From Variovorax paradoxus (GTDB taxonomy: Bacteria > Pseudomonadota > Gammaproteobacteria > Burkholderiales > Burkholderiaceae_C), in assembly GCF_030815855.1 (NCBI RefSeq), contig NZ_JAUSXG010000001.1, positions 1,488,001-1,552,000 of the forward strand: a stretch of DNA of 64,000 bases, given 5' to 3'. A model generated the notes under the pieces. It saw only the letters and a program-made list of their open reading frames with translations, ran no database searches and had not been told where the DNA came from. Position 1 is the first letter of the stretch. Every line of letters starts with the position of its first letter. This document shows, piece by piece, positions 49,319-57,716 of the stretch. The position numbers and the translations under genes are program-made.

Positions 49319-50011
49319 ATGGCGCACGTTTCACAGCGCACAGTTTTCAATGGCTCGGCGCTCGTTCGTTTGCTTTCCCGACTGGCCGAAACGGACGTCC
49401 GCGAACCTCGACAAGCGACCGCGGATCGATTGAGCCAATGGTTCGGCTGGACCGATGCCATTTCGCTGTCCGCGGCGCTGGACGGCGTTCCGGCGGCGGC
49501 AACTTCTTCGTCCCGACTGCGGCCCGCTGCCAACGCCGAGGAGCGGGAGTGCGCCCGTGCGCGGACCGCGCTTGCCAACGCCATCGCGGAAGACGGCACG
49601 GCCGCGGCAGCGACTGACTTCGCGCCGTTTCGCCGCCGCTACCTCGCGCTGCAGCAAGCCATGGAAGCGGGCATCGGCCCCTTGCGCGGGCGCCTTCGGG
49701 CCGCCCTGGCCGCCAAGTCGCCGGCCATGGCCCGGCTGGCCGCCGTGGACGTGGTCATGGAGCAGGTGCTGGCTGCGCGCGAGCACAGCCTCCTGGCCGG
49801 CGTGCCCGCGCTGCTCGAAAAACATTTCACCCGCTTGAGCGAGGACGGCCTGCCGACGGCGGCCGAACCCGCCAGCGAGGCCCAGGCCGGCGAGTGGCTG
49901 CACGTGTTCCGCAAGGACATGAAGAACGTGCTGCTCGCCGAACTGGACTTCCGATTTCAACCCGTCGAAGGGCTCCTTGAAGCCTTTCGCGAGGCAACCA
50001 GAGTGCCATGA
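49319..50011 (+). CDS. DUF3348 protein, first gene of the stator-like operon
   Basis: 230 aa, without signal or TM segments. N-terminal SQRTVFNGSALVRLLSRLAE and C-terminal EWLHVFRKDMKNVLLAELDF are recognisable DUF3348 stretches. Predominantly helical. It ends in an ATGA overlap with the MotA-like gene, so the two are translationally coupled. In other Burkholderiales and Xanthomonadales DUF3348, DUF802, an OmpA protein and DUF2894 travel together (known from family annotation). Biochemical role unknown; perhaps a cytoplasmic partner of the stator tail. Confidence 0.82.
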   Translation: MAHVSQRTVFNGSALVRLLSRLAETDVREPRQATADRLSQWFGWTDAISLSAALDGVPAAATSSSRLRPAANAEERECARARTALANAIAEDGTAAAATDFAPFRRRYLALQQAMEAGIGPLRGRLRAALAAKSPAMARLAAVDVVMEQVLAAREHSLLAGVPALLEKHFTRLSEDGLPTAAEPASEAQAGEWLHVFRKDMKNVLLAELDFRFQPVEGLLEAFREATRVP

Positions 50012-52104
50012 CTAGATTTCTTCAATACGCTGTTTTTGCCGCCGGCCTGGCCGCCGTGTGCTGGGTTGGCGCGGGCTACGTCGGCTCGAACCATCCGCTG
50101 GCGCTCTCGATCACGGTGCTGGTGGGTACGTTCTACCTGATGGGGGTGGTGGAGCTGCATCGCTTCAGGCAGGCCACGTCCACCTTGGCCAGTGCCGCGG
50201 CGCGGTTGACCGAAGCCCCGGCCCACCTGGGTTCGTGGCTGGAGCAGTTGCATCCTTCGCTGCGCAATGCGGTGCGCCTTCGCATCGAGGGCGAACGCGT
50301 CGGCTTGCCCGGCCCGTCGCTCACGCCGTACTTGGCCGGACTGCTCGTGCTGCTGGGCATGCTGGGCACTTTTCTCGGCATGGTGGTGACGCTGAACGGC
50401 ACCGGAATGGCGCTGGAAAGCGCAACCGATCTGCAGGCCATCCGCGCCTCGCTCTCCGCGCCGGTGAAGGGTCTGGGGCTGGCGTTCGGCACCTCGGTGG
50501 CCGGCGTGGCCGCATCCGCGATGCTGGGCCTGGCCTCCGCGCTGTGCCGGCGCGAGCGGATGCAGGCCGGGCAGATGCTCGACACGAAGATTGCGACCAG
50601 CTTGCGCGTGTACTCCCTGGCCCACCAGCGCGAGGCATCGTTCCAGCTGCTCGAGCAGCAGGCCCAGGCCATGCCTGTGCTGGTCGACCAGCTGCAAGCC
50701 ATGCTGGCCGCAATGGAGCGGCAAAGCCAGGCCTTGAACGAGCGCCTGATCACCAGCCAGGCGCAGTTCCACAGCAAGGCCGAGGCGGTGTACGCCGGCC
50801 TGGCCTCGTCGGTCGACCAGTCGCTGAAGCAAAGCCTGACCGAAAGTGCCCGCATTGCCGGCGCGACGATCCAGCCGGTGGTTGAAGCCACCATGGCCGG
50901 CATCGCGCGCGAGACGGCCTCCTTGCACGGCACGGTCGCGAACACCGTGCAGCAGCAGCTCGAAGGGCTTTCGAGCCGCTTCGAGGCCACCACGGCCACC
51001 GTGGCCGATACGTGGAAGGCCGCGCTGGCCGAACACCAGCGCAGCAACGAGGCGCTGGCCGGGGACTTGCGCGTTTCGCAAGACCGCTTTGCCGAAACCT
51101 TCGAGCAGCGTTCGGCCTCGCTGGTGGAGACCGTGTCCGCGCGGCTCGAGAGCACCGTGGGCAGCGTATCGGACACATGGGTCCGTGCGCTCGCAGAACA
51201 CCAGCGCGCCAGCGAGAAGCTGTCGGGCGACACGCAACAGTCCCTCGCGGCGGCCGCGGCCACCTTCGAGCAGCACTCGGCATCGCTGCTGCGCACGGTG
51301 GACCAGGCGCATGCCAGCCTGCAAACCGATATGGCGTCGCGCGACGCGCAGCGGCTGTCGGCCTGGACCGGGGCGCTGTCGTCCATGGCGGCATCGCTGC
51401 AGCAAGAATGGCAGCAGGCCGGCGCGAACACGGCCAGCCAGCAGCAGCAGCTCTTCGAAATGCTGGCGCAAACCGCGCGCGAGATGTCGGCGCAGGCAGA
51501 AGTGCATGCGAAGAGCACCGTCGCGGAGATCGCCCAGCTCTTGCAAGCTGCTTCGGACGCACCGCGCGTTGCTGCCGAAGTGGTGGCCGAACTGCGGCAG
51601 AAGCTCTCGGACAGCATGGCGCGCGACAACGCGCTGCTGGAGGAACGCAGCCGCATCATGGAAACGCTCGGCACCTTGCTCGACGCGGTGAACCATGCCT
51701 CCACCGAGCAGCGCTCGGCGGTCGATGCACTGGTCGGCGCGTCGGCCGATGTGCTCGAACGCGTGGGCAGCCGCTTCACCGAAAAGGTCGAGGCCGAAAC
51801 CGGAAAGCTGGAGAGCGTCGCCGCGCAGATCACCGGCAGCGCCGTCGAGGTGGCGAGCCTCGGCGAGGCCTTCGGTTTCGCGGTGCAGCTGTTCAGCGAA
51901 TCGAACGACAAGCTCGTGGCGCATCTGCAGCGCGTCGAGGGCGCGCTCGGCAAGTCCATTGCGCGCAGCGACGAGCAGCTGGCGTACTACGTTGCGCAGG
52001 CGCGGGAGGTCATCGACCTGAGCATCATGTCGCAGAAGCAGATCGTCGAAGACCTGCAGCAGATTGCCAACCGGCAAGCCGCTGCTGTGGGCAGCGAAGC
52101 ATGA
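50008..52104 (+). CDS. MotA/TolQ/ExbB-type proton-channel protein with long coiled-coil tail (DUF802)
   Basis: 698 aa. Four TM helices in the MotA pattern: about 5-26 and 30-50, then a cytoplasmic loop, then 105-130 and 153-180. TM3 carries the GMLGTFLGMVVTLNG motif and TM4 GLGLAFGTSVAGVAASAMLG, the MotA/ExbB/ZorA signatures. Residues about 215-698 are a continuous, heptad-rich cytoplasmic tail. That matches the plan of ZorA in Zorya systems, where the tail transmits motion. It would form the ring around the MotB-like partner encoded next. Ion use and cargo unknown. It overlaps both neighbours by 4 nt. Confidence 0.88.
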   Translation: MTRFLQYAVFAAGLAAVCWVGAGYVGSNHPLALSITVLVGTFYLMGVVELHRFRQATSTLASAAARLTEAPAHLGSWLEQLHPSLRNAVRLRIEGERVGLPGPSLTPYLAGLLVLLGMLGTFLGMVVTLNGTGMALESATDLQAIRASLSAPVKGLGLAFGTSVAGVAASAMLGLASALCRRERMQAGQMLDTKIATSLRVYSLAHQREASFQLLEQQAQAMPVLVDQLQAMLAAMERQSQALNERLITSQAQFHSKAEAVYAGLASSVDQSLKQSLTESARIAGATIQPVVEATMAGIARETASLHGTVANTVQQQLEGLSSRFEATTATVADTWKAALAEHQRSNEALAGDLRVSQDRFAETFEQRSASLVETVSARLESTVGSVSDTWVRALAEHQRASEKLSGDTQQSLAAAAATFEQHSASLLRTVDQAHASLQTDMASRDAQRLSAWTGALSSMAASLQQEWQQAGANTASQQQQLFEMLAQTAREMSAQAEVHAKSTVAEIAQLLQAASDAPRVAAEVVAELRQKLSDSMARDNALLEERSRIMETLGTLLDAVNHASTEQRSAVDALVGASADVLERVGSRFTEKVEAETGKLESVAAQITGSAVEVASLGEAFGFAVQLFSESNDKLVAHLQRVEGALGKSIARSDEQLAYYVAQAREVIDLSIMSQKQIVEDLQQIANRQAAAVGSEA

Positions 52105-52757
52105 TGAGTGAAGAAGCCGACGGCGGCCTGGAGCCGACCGTTCCGGTATGGGCGGTGTTCGGCGACCTCATGGCGGGGTTGGTCGGGGCCTTTGTGCTCA
52201 TTCTGGTCGGTGCGCTCGGCATGCAGCTGGACCTGGCGGCCAAGCTCGAGGCCGAAGTGCAGCAGCGGCAGGCTGAAACACAACGCCGCGAAGCGCTCGA
52301 ACAGGCGTTGGCGGGGCCGCTGGCGGCCGGGCGCGTCACGCTGAACAACGGCCGCATCGGCATCAGCGGCAGCGTGCTGTTTACCTTCAACTCCGCCGAC
52401 CTGCAGCCCGAAGGCCGCCAGCTGCTGAAGAGCCTGGCCGCGCCGGTAGCGGCCTACTTGCGTGCGCGCGACGAGGTGCTGATGGTCAGCGGCTTCACCG
52501 ACGACCGGCAGATGCGGCAGTCGAAGGAAGGCAACCGCCCGTTCGCCGACAACTGGGAGCTGTCGGCCCAGCGCGCGTTGACGGTGACGCGGGCGTTGAT
52601 CGAAGAGGGTGTGCCCTCGTCCTCGGTGTTTGCCGCGGCGTTCGGGTCCGAGCAGGCCGTGGCCTCCAACGCCGATGCCGAAGGCCGGTCGAAGAACCGT
52701 CGCGTGGAAATGGCGCCCACGCCGAGACAGTCCAACGCCAGCGCGAAGCGCCCGTGA
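52101..52757 (+). CDS. MotB/ZorB-like OmpA-family protein
   Basis: 218 aa. One TM helix (about 16-40, VFGDLMAGLVGAFVLILVG) contains Asp22, at the place of the proton-carrying aspartate of MotB (Asp32 in E. coli) and of ZorB. After a short coiled region comes an OmpA-like peptidoglycan-binding domain: FTFNSADLQPEGRQLL, SGFTDD and the NWELSAQRALTV and NRRVEM motifs. It would anchor the complex to the cell wall while its TM helix sits inside the MotA-like ring. ATG 52101 lies in an ATGATG overlap with the previous stop. Confidence 0.88.
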   Translation: MMSEEADGGLEPTVPVWAVFGDLMAGLVGAFVLILVGALGMQLDLAAKLEAEVQQRQAETQRREALEQALAGPLAAGRVTLNNGRIGISGSVLFTFNSADLQPEGRQLLKSLAAPVAAYLRARDEVLMVSGFTDDRQMRQSKEGNRPFADNWELSAQRALTVTRALIEEGVPSSSVFAAAFGSEQAVASNADAEGRSKNRRVEMAPTPRQSNASAKRP

Positions 52758-53464
52758 ACAGCAGCAGCAGCCAGGCACGCAGAAGTGGCGCCGCCGAGCG
52801 GGTGTCCGAGCACCTCGACCCGGTTGCCATGCTCGCGGCATGGCGCACGCGCGGCGAAGATCGCGTGGACCCCGTGCGCTTTCGTTTCATGGAAGCGCTG
52901 GCGCGGCGCGCGGCCCCGCACCATGGCGAAGCGCGGCGCATTCTCGACGCCAAGCTGGCGCCGTTGCTTGCGGCGTATGGCGACCGTCTTGAAGAGGCGC
53001 AGCGCATGGGCAACCCCGCGGCAGCGGGCGGCACCGGTGCAAAGCAGCAAGCCTCGTCTGCTCGCGGTCCGCTCGCGGAACTCGTCGACCATATCGCCCG
53101 GCATGCACCGGCGCCTGGCGACGGCGCTGCGGCAAATGGCGTCGTGCCTGGCCTCGCACCGGCTCCCGAACTGAAGACGCTCAGCTACTTCAAGAGCACC
53201 TGGTCACGGCTCAGCGCCGATCGGCGGCTGACGCAATCGCTCGCCAAGGTGCCGGAGAACGCCGGTCCGCTCAACTCGCATCACCTGGTGCATCGATCGC
53301 TCCTGCTGATGCGCGAGCTGTCGCCGGAGTACCTCAACCGCTTCATGACCTATGTCGACACCCTGTTGTGGGTCGATCAGGCGAACGCCGGCAGCGCCTC
53401 GTCGGCTGCGAATGCGCCGCGCGCCGAGAATCCGAAGAAGGCGGCGCGCGGCAGATCCGGTTGA
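52754..53464 (+). CDS. DUF2894 protein, last gene of the stator-like operon
   Basis: 236 aa from GTG 52754, overlapping the MotB-like gene. There is no TM or signal. The C-terminal third is conserved (SYFKSTWSRLSADRRLTQSL; LVHRSLLLMRELSPEYLNRF) and helical, ending with a basic tail. Constant gene linkage to DUF802/OmpA suggests a cytoplasmic effector, cap or assembly factor. It does not resemble ZorC, ZorD or ZorE effectors as far as can be seen; no helicase or nuclease motif is present. Confidence 0.82.
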   Translation: MNSSSSQARRSGAAERVSEHLDPVAMLAAWRTRGEDRVDPVRFRFMEALARRAAPHHGEARRILDAKLAPLLAAYGDRLEEAQRMGNPAAAGGTGAKQQASSARGPLAELVDHIARHAPAPGDGAAANGVVPGLAPAPELKTLSYFKSTWSRLSADRRLTQSLAKVPENAGPLNSHHLVHRSLLLMRELSPEYLNRFMTYVDTLLWVDQANAGSASSAANAPRAENPKKAARGRSG

Positions 53465-53472
53465 TGTCGATG

Positions 53473-53490
53473 CGTCGGCGGGTGCCGACG
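53473..53490. terminator. Hairpin between the stator-like and chromate operons
   Basis: CGTCGGC (53473-53479) pairs with GCCGACG (53484-53490) around GGGT, and TTTT follows 10 nt later. It lies in the 39-bp space between convergent genes. Confidence 0.6.
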
Positions 53491-53503
53491 AGCGGCCGGG
53501 TTT

Positions 53504-53962
53504 TCAGCCTGGCATCACGGGTGGCCAGCTGTGCGTCTCTTCGCGGCCCTCGCCGCACCAGGCATACAGCGCGTCGTACATCACGAGGCCGTGCTTCAGC
53601 ATGGCGTGATCGTCCGCGAAGACACGCGACAGGCCCAGCGAGATCGCATAGAGACCCGCCGATTGCGGCGTGAGATCGAGCCGCGAGGTGTCGGCGCCAC
53701 GCACGATGTCCGCCATCTGGTGCAACGCCGGGTCGGAGAGGCGGTACTTGGCGACGAAGGCATCGAAGCTGCAGCGCTCGCCGACGTGGCTCATTTCGAC
53801 GCCTGGAATGTCGTACGGCGTGGCCCCGGTCTCGTCGGCCTGGCCAAGCACCTCGCCCGCCGGAACGTACAGGAACTCGGCTTCGCGATCGATGAACCGC
53901 AGGATCAGCCAGGGGCATGCAATGCGGTCGATCTTCGGGCGTTCGCGGGTGATCCATTTCAT
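53504..53962 (-). CDS. chrB: Chromate resistance protein ChrB, C-terminal domain only
   Basis: 152 aa from ATG 53962. The sequence WITRERPKIDRIACPWLILR and later GERCSFDAFVAKYRLSDPAL are the ChrB C-terminal domain. Full ChrB (about 300 aa) has a further N-terminal domain linked to chromate-responsive regulation, which is absent here. This form is probably an enzyme or accessory factor rather than a repressor. Its ATG overlaps the stop of the SOD-rhodanese gene; last gene of the chr operon. Confidence 0.85.
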   Translation of the reverse strand: MKWITRERPKIDRIACPWLILRFIDREAEFLYVPAGEVLGQADETGATPYDIPGVEMSHVGERCSFDAFVAKYRLSDPALHQMADIVRGADTSRLDLTPQSAGLYAISLGLSRVFADDHAMLKHGLVMYDALYAWCGEGREETHSWPPVMPG

Positions 53963-54885
53963 GACGCTGCTCCTTGCACGGCGGGTTTGGCCGCGAGCGG
54001 CCGGCCCGCGGCCTGCCAACCATCGAAGCCGCCGCGCAGATAGCGCGCGTTGAGGCCGGCGGCGCGCAGCCGCATCGCGGTGCTGCGACCGACCTCGTGA
54101 CCATAGACGCAATAGACCACCACGTCGCGGCCGGCCGGAAGTTCGGAGGCCCAGCGTTCCACGCCCGACGGGTCGAGCCATGTGGCGCCCGGGATTATCG
54201 TGGTGGCCTGCTCGAACACGCCGGCACGGCGCACGTCGAGCAGCATCGATCCGGCGGCTTCATCCTGCGTTGCGCCGAAGGGTTCGCTGGTGGCGTGCAC
54301 GGCCTGCTGGTAGCGTTCGTACACGCGGGCCCAGTGGATGTTGTCCATGAAGGCGTCGACATAGGCGCCCGCCGCAGCGCCATGGTCGAGGTGGTAGGCA
54401 TGCTCGTACATGTCGAGCGCCAGGATGGGAGTGCCGCCCGCCAGCGCATGGGTGTGGTCGGCGCCCCATTGGTTGACCAGCGTGCCCTCGCGCGGCTGGA
54501 AGGTCAGCAGCACCCAGCCCGAGCCGCCCCGCAGTGCCTTGCCCATGGCCGCGAACTCTTCGCGCCACCGTTCGACGCTGCCGAAGTTGGCGGCCAGCGC
54601 GAGGGCCATGGCCGGCTCCATCGGCTGGCCGTTGCCACCGAGCGTTGAAAAGTAGAGCTCGTGCAACAGCATCGAGTTGGTCGCGATCAGCTCTTCCCGC
54701 TTGAGACTGTTGAGCTGAAATCCCGGCGTGGATGCGTAAGGCGTTGCGGCGAGCTGGGCTCGAATGGCGTTGAGGCGCTTCACCGCGCCGCCGTAGTTGT
54801 TCTGGTGATGGCTGGCCAGCAGTTTTTCCGACAGGCCGCGCAGCGTGGCGGCGTCGAAGGGCAGAGGTTGAATCCGGGCGTCCAT
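53959..54885 (-). CDS. Superoxide dismutase-rhodanese fusion (ChrC-ChrE type)
   Basis: 308 aa from ATG 54885 (GAAGGAAAC upstream). Residues 1-195 are an Fe/Mn superoxide dismutase domain with all four ligands in place: His26 or 27, His75, Asp158 and His162 (LDMYEHAYHLDHG). Residues about 205-300 are a rhodanese domain with catalytic Cys259 in VVYCVYGHEVGRS. In Cupriavidus chr clusters, chrC (SOD-like) and chrE (rhodanese-like) are separate genes; here they are one polypeptide. It may remove superoxide made during Cr(VI) reduction and handle sulfur or Cr-thiol products. Confidence 0.9.
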   Translation of the reverse strand: MDARIQPLPFDAATLRGLSEKLLASHHQNNYGGAVKRLNAIRAQLAATPYASTPGFQLNSLKREELIATNSMLLHELYFSTLGGNGQPMEPAMALALAANFGSVERWREEFAAMGKALRGGSGWVLLTFQPREGTLVNQWGADHTHALAGGTPILALDMYEHAYHLDHGAAAGAYVDAFMDNIHWARVYERYQQAVHATSEPFGATQDEAAGSMLLDVRRAGVFEQATTIIPGATWLDPSGVERWASELPAGRDVVVYCVYGHEVGRSTAMRLRAAGLNARYLRGGFDGWQAAGRPLAAKPAVQGAAS

Positions 54886-54895
54886 GGTGTTTCCT

Positions 54896-56290
54896 TCAGC
54901 GCAGTGGGGGAAGCAACAAGGTCGCCGCCAACCCGATGGCCGCGCAGGCACCGAGCAGCGGTATCACACCGACCTTGAAGCGGAACAGGGCAATGGCTGC
55001 CGTCGCGGCGACGGCCGCCGAGACCGCATCGAAGCGGCCGCCGAAGCCTTGCGGCCACAGCACGTGGTACGCGAAGAAGAGCGCCAGGTTCAGGATCACG
55101 CCCACCACCGCCGCGGTAATGGCCGACAGCGGCGCCGTGAAGCCCAGCTTGCCGTGCGTGGCCTCGATGACGGGCCCGCCGGCCAGGATGAAGATGAACG
55201 ACGGCAGGAAGGTGAAGAAGGTGACGACCGTCGCAGCCAACGCACCCGCGAGGAACAGCGACTCGGGCCCCAGCACCTGGTTCAGCCATCCGCCGACGAA
55301 GCCGACGAAGGCCACCACCATGATCAGCGGTCCCGGCGTGGTCTCGCCCAGCGCCAGCCCGTCGATCATCTGTGCGCCGGAGAGCCAGTGGTATTGCTCG
55401 ACCGCTCCTTGGTACACGTAAGGCAGCACCGCGTAGGCGCCGCCAAAGGTCAGCAGCGACGCCTTGGTGAAGAACCAACCCATCTGCGTGAGCGTGCCAT
55501 GCAGCCCTTGCGAGGCGATGAGAACGCCCATCGCGAGCAGCCAGAGGCCCAGTCCGATGGCCAGAATCCGGATCAGGTGCGAGCGCGAGAAGCGCGCATG
55601 CGGCGGGGTGGGTGTGTCGTCGTCGATCAGCGCCGGGCCGTAGCGCCGGCTGGCGCTTGCGTGGCTGCCACCAAGGGCGAACACCTCGGGCGCCCATCGC
55701 GCCCCGAAGTGGCCGATCAGGCCGGCCGCCAGCACGATCGCGGGGAACGGCGTATCGAACGCGAAGATGGCCGCGAAGGCGGCCGCGGCAATGCCCCACA
55801 TCCACCGGTTCTTCAACGCGCGGCTGCCGATGCGGTGCGCCGCATGCAGCACCAGTGCGGTAACCGCCGGCTTGATGCCATGGAAGATGCCGGCTACCGC
55901 CGGCACATTGCCGTAGCGCAGGTAAATCCACGACAGCGCAATCAGGATGAACAGCGAGGGCAGCACGAACAGCGCACCGGCCACGATGCCGCCGCGCGTG
56001 CGGTGCATGAGCCATCCGATGTAGGTGGCCAGTTGCTGGGCCTCGGGTCCGGGCAGCAGCATGCAGAAGTTCAGCGCATGCAGGAAGCGTTTTTCGCTGA
56101 TCCAGCGCCTTCGCTCGACCAGCTCGGCATGCATGATCGCGATCTGGCCGGCGGGCCCGCCAAAGCTGATGAAGCCGAGCTTGAGCCAGAAGCGCAGGGC
56201 TTCGATGAAGGAGACAGGCTGGAGGAGGGGCGCAGAAAGCGCGGGCGGTGCTGGAGAGGCTGCAGGTGAGTCAGGCAAGGCGGTGTCCAC
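54896..56290 (-). CDS. chrA: Chromate efflux transporter ChrA
   Basis: 464 aa from a GTG start with GGAG 6 nt upstream. Long-chain CHR family, two homologous halves. Each half has a GGPAGQ-like or TFGGAYAVLP-type motif (LGFISFGGPAGQIAIMHAEL; LLTFGGAYAVLPYVYQGAVE) and many TM helices. ChrA exports chromate using the proton motive force. It leads a three-gene operon with the SOD-rhodanese fusion and ChrB. Substrate is by family; some CHR proteins of this length may serve other oxyanions. Confidence 0.92.
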   Translation of the reverse strand: MDTALPDSPAASPAPPALSAPLLQPVSFIEALRFWLKLGFISFGGPAGQIAIMHAELVERRRWISEKRFLHALNFCMLLPGPEAQQLATYIGWLMHRTRGGIVAGALFVLPSLFILIALSWIYLRYGNVPAVAGIFHGIKPAVTALVLHAAHRIGSRALKNRWMWGIAAAAFAAIFAFDTPFPAIVLAAGLIGHFGARWAPEVFALGGSHASASRRYGPALIDDDTPTPPHARFSRSHLIRILAIGLGLWLLAMGVLIASQGLHGTLTQMGWFFTKASLLTFGGAYAVLPYVYQGAVEQYHWLSGAQMIDGLALGETTPGPLIMVVAFVGFVGGWLNQVLGPESLFLAGALAATVVTFFTFLPSFIFILAGGPVIEATHGKLGFTAPLSAITAAVVGVILNLALFFAYHVLWPQGFGGRFDAVSAAVAATAAIALFRFKVGVIPLLGACAAIGLAATLLLPPLR

Positions 56291-56321
56291 GGAGTGCTCC
56301 GTTGTGAGTCACCAGCGCTTG

Positions 56322-56335
56322 GACGGGACACCGTC
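56322..56335. promoter_or_regulatory. Inverted repeat upstream of chrA
   Basis: GACGG and CCGTC flank GACA, 32 bp before the chrA start. Possible operator for a chromate-responsive regulator encoded elsewhere; short and GC-rich, so chance is not excluded. Confidence 0.3.
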
Positions 56336-56394
56336 TGACTTTGCAGACCGGGAGGCTGTTTTCCCGGGAAAGCGGATCGTAGCAGGCTTGCCGG

Positions 56395-56712
56395 CTAACG
56401 CAACCCGTGCGCCCGGATCACGGCCTTGAGCCTCCGCACCTCGTGCTGCAGGTCGAGAATCAGCGCAGCGGCATCGAGGCCGACGCCGAAGTCGCGCTCC
56501 AGCCTGCGCGCCTCGAGCGCGCATTGCAGGTCGGCGCTCGAGAACCGCCAGCGCTCGGGCGGCGCCTCGGCCGCGGAAATCTGCACGATGCCCACTTCGA
56601 CGAGTTGCACCACCCATTCGGTATCGGCACCGCAGGCATGCGCCAGTTCGCTCGCGGCGAGCGGCTGCGATGCGCTGACGGCTGTCGTGACGGAAACGGT
56701 CGCCATGCTCAC
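56395..56712 (-). CDS. cbpM: Chaperone modulator CbpM
   Basis: 105 aa. Contains a MerR-like helical fold (SELAHACGADTEWVVQLVEV and FSSADLQCALEARRLERDF) and ends in a helical stretch with LILDLQHEVRRLKAVIRAHG. CbpM binds the J domain of CbpA and inhibits its co-chaperone activity. It overlaps cbpA by 4 nt and lies downstream on the same strand, the standard order. Confidence 0.88.
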   Translation of the reverse strand: MSMATVSVTTAVSASQPLAASELAHACGADTEWVVQLVEVGIVQISAAEAPPERWRFSSADLQCALEARRLERDFGVGLDAAALILDLQHEVRRLKAVIRAHGLR

Positions 56713-57671
56713 ACTCCCAGATGCTGGCGTGGGTTGAACGAAGCCGACGCCTGCGCCAGCTGCTCATAGGCCTTGCGCACGGCATCCGTGGCGGCCGGGG
56801 GCAGGGCGATCTCGAGCAGCAGGTACAGGTCGCCGGGCGGCTTGCCGCCAAGCCCGCGGCCCTTGAGCCTGAGCTTGAGGCCGCTGCGCGCGTTGGGCGG
56901 CACGGTCACCTCGACGGCACCACCGGTGGGCACGGGCACCTTCACCTGCGCGCCGAGCGCAGCCTCGCTCGGGGTGACGGGCAGCGTCATGTAGAGGTCG
57001 CGCTCGTCGACGCGATAGAGCTTGTGCGGCGCGATGCGCACTTCCAGGTACAGATCGCCCGCGGGTTCGCCGCCATGGCCGGGCATGCCATGGCCGGCGA
57101 GCCGGATGAACTGCCCCGGATGCATGCCCGGCGGAATCTTGACGCTGAGCGTGCGCGTCTTGAAGCTGGGACGGCCTTGCGCGTCGAGTTCCTGCGCGCG
57201 CAGCGTGATCTCGCGCTCGGCACCGTTGAGCGCGTCTTCCAGAGAGATCTCGATGGCCGCGTGATGGTCTTCGCCGCGCGCGCGGTAGTTGCGCTTGGCT
57301 TCTCCGCGCCGCTCGGCCTCGCCGAAGAGCGACGAGAAGAAGTCGCTGAAGTCCGCGTGGTCAGCCGGACCCTGGCGCGGGCCGCGGTGAAATTCGAAGC
57401 CGGTGTCCCAACCCGGCGGCGGCTGAAAGTCGCCTTCGGGATGCCCGCCGCGCGCCACGCGGTCGGCCAGCGCGTCGTAGGCGGTGCGCTTTTCCTTGTC
57501 GCGCAGCACGTCGTAGGCTTCGTTGATGTCGCGCATGCGCTTCTCGGCGTCGGCTTCCTTGCTGACGTCGGGGTGGTACTTGCGCGCAAGTTTGCGGTAG
57601 GCCTTGCGCACCTCGTCCTCGGACGCCGTGCGTTCGATACCAAGGGCGCTGTAGTAGTCCTTGAATTCCAT
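56709..57671 (-). CDS. cbpA: Curved DNA-binding DnaJ-type co-chaperone CbpA
   Basis: 320 aa. J domain at residues 5-70, with the HPD tripeptide in KYHPDVSKEA, a G/F-type linker and two substrate-binding beta domains (LRAQELDAQGRPSFKTRTLS; VTVPPNARSGLKLRLKGRGL). No zinc-finger domain, which distinguishes it from DnaJ. It stimulates DnaK and also binds curved DNA in the nucleoid. Upstream 57672-57716 shows no clear heat-shock promoter. Confidence 0.93.
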   Translation of the reverse strand: MEFKDYYSALGIERTASEDEVRKAYRKLARKYHPDVSKEADAEKRMRDINEAYDVLRDKEKRTAYDALADRVARGGHPEGDFQPPPGWDTGFEFHRGPRQGPADHADFSDFFSSLFGEAERRGEAKRNYRARGEDHHAAIEISLEDALNGAEREITLRAQELDAQGRPSFKTRTLSVKIPPGMHPGQFIRLAGHGMPGHGGEPAGDLYLEVRIAPHKLYRVDERDLYMTLPVTPSEAALGAQVKVPVPTGGAVEVTVPPNARSGLKLRLKGRGLGGKPPGDLYLLLEIALPPAATDAVRKAYEQLAQASASFNPRQHLGV

Positions 57672-57716
57672 GGCTGTCGGTTTGAATGAACGCCGAGCGG
57701 TGCGTTCCCCGGCCGG

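Noticed and set aside
49319..53464. Complete Zorya defence system
   Set aside because: Only the ZorA/ZorB-like architecture is present. No ZorC, ZorD helicase-type or ZorE nuclease-type gene is adjacent, so calling it Zorya is unjustified.
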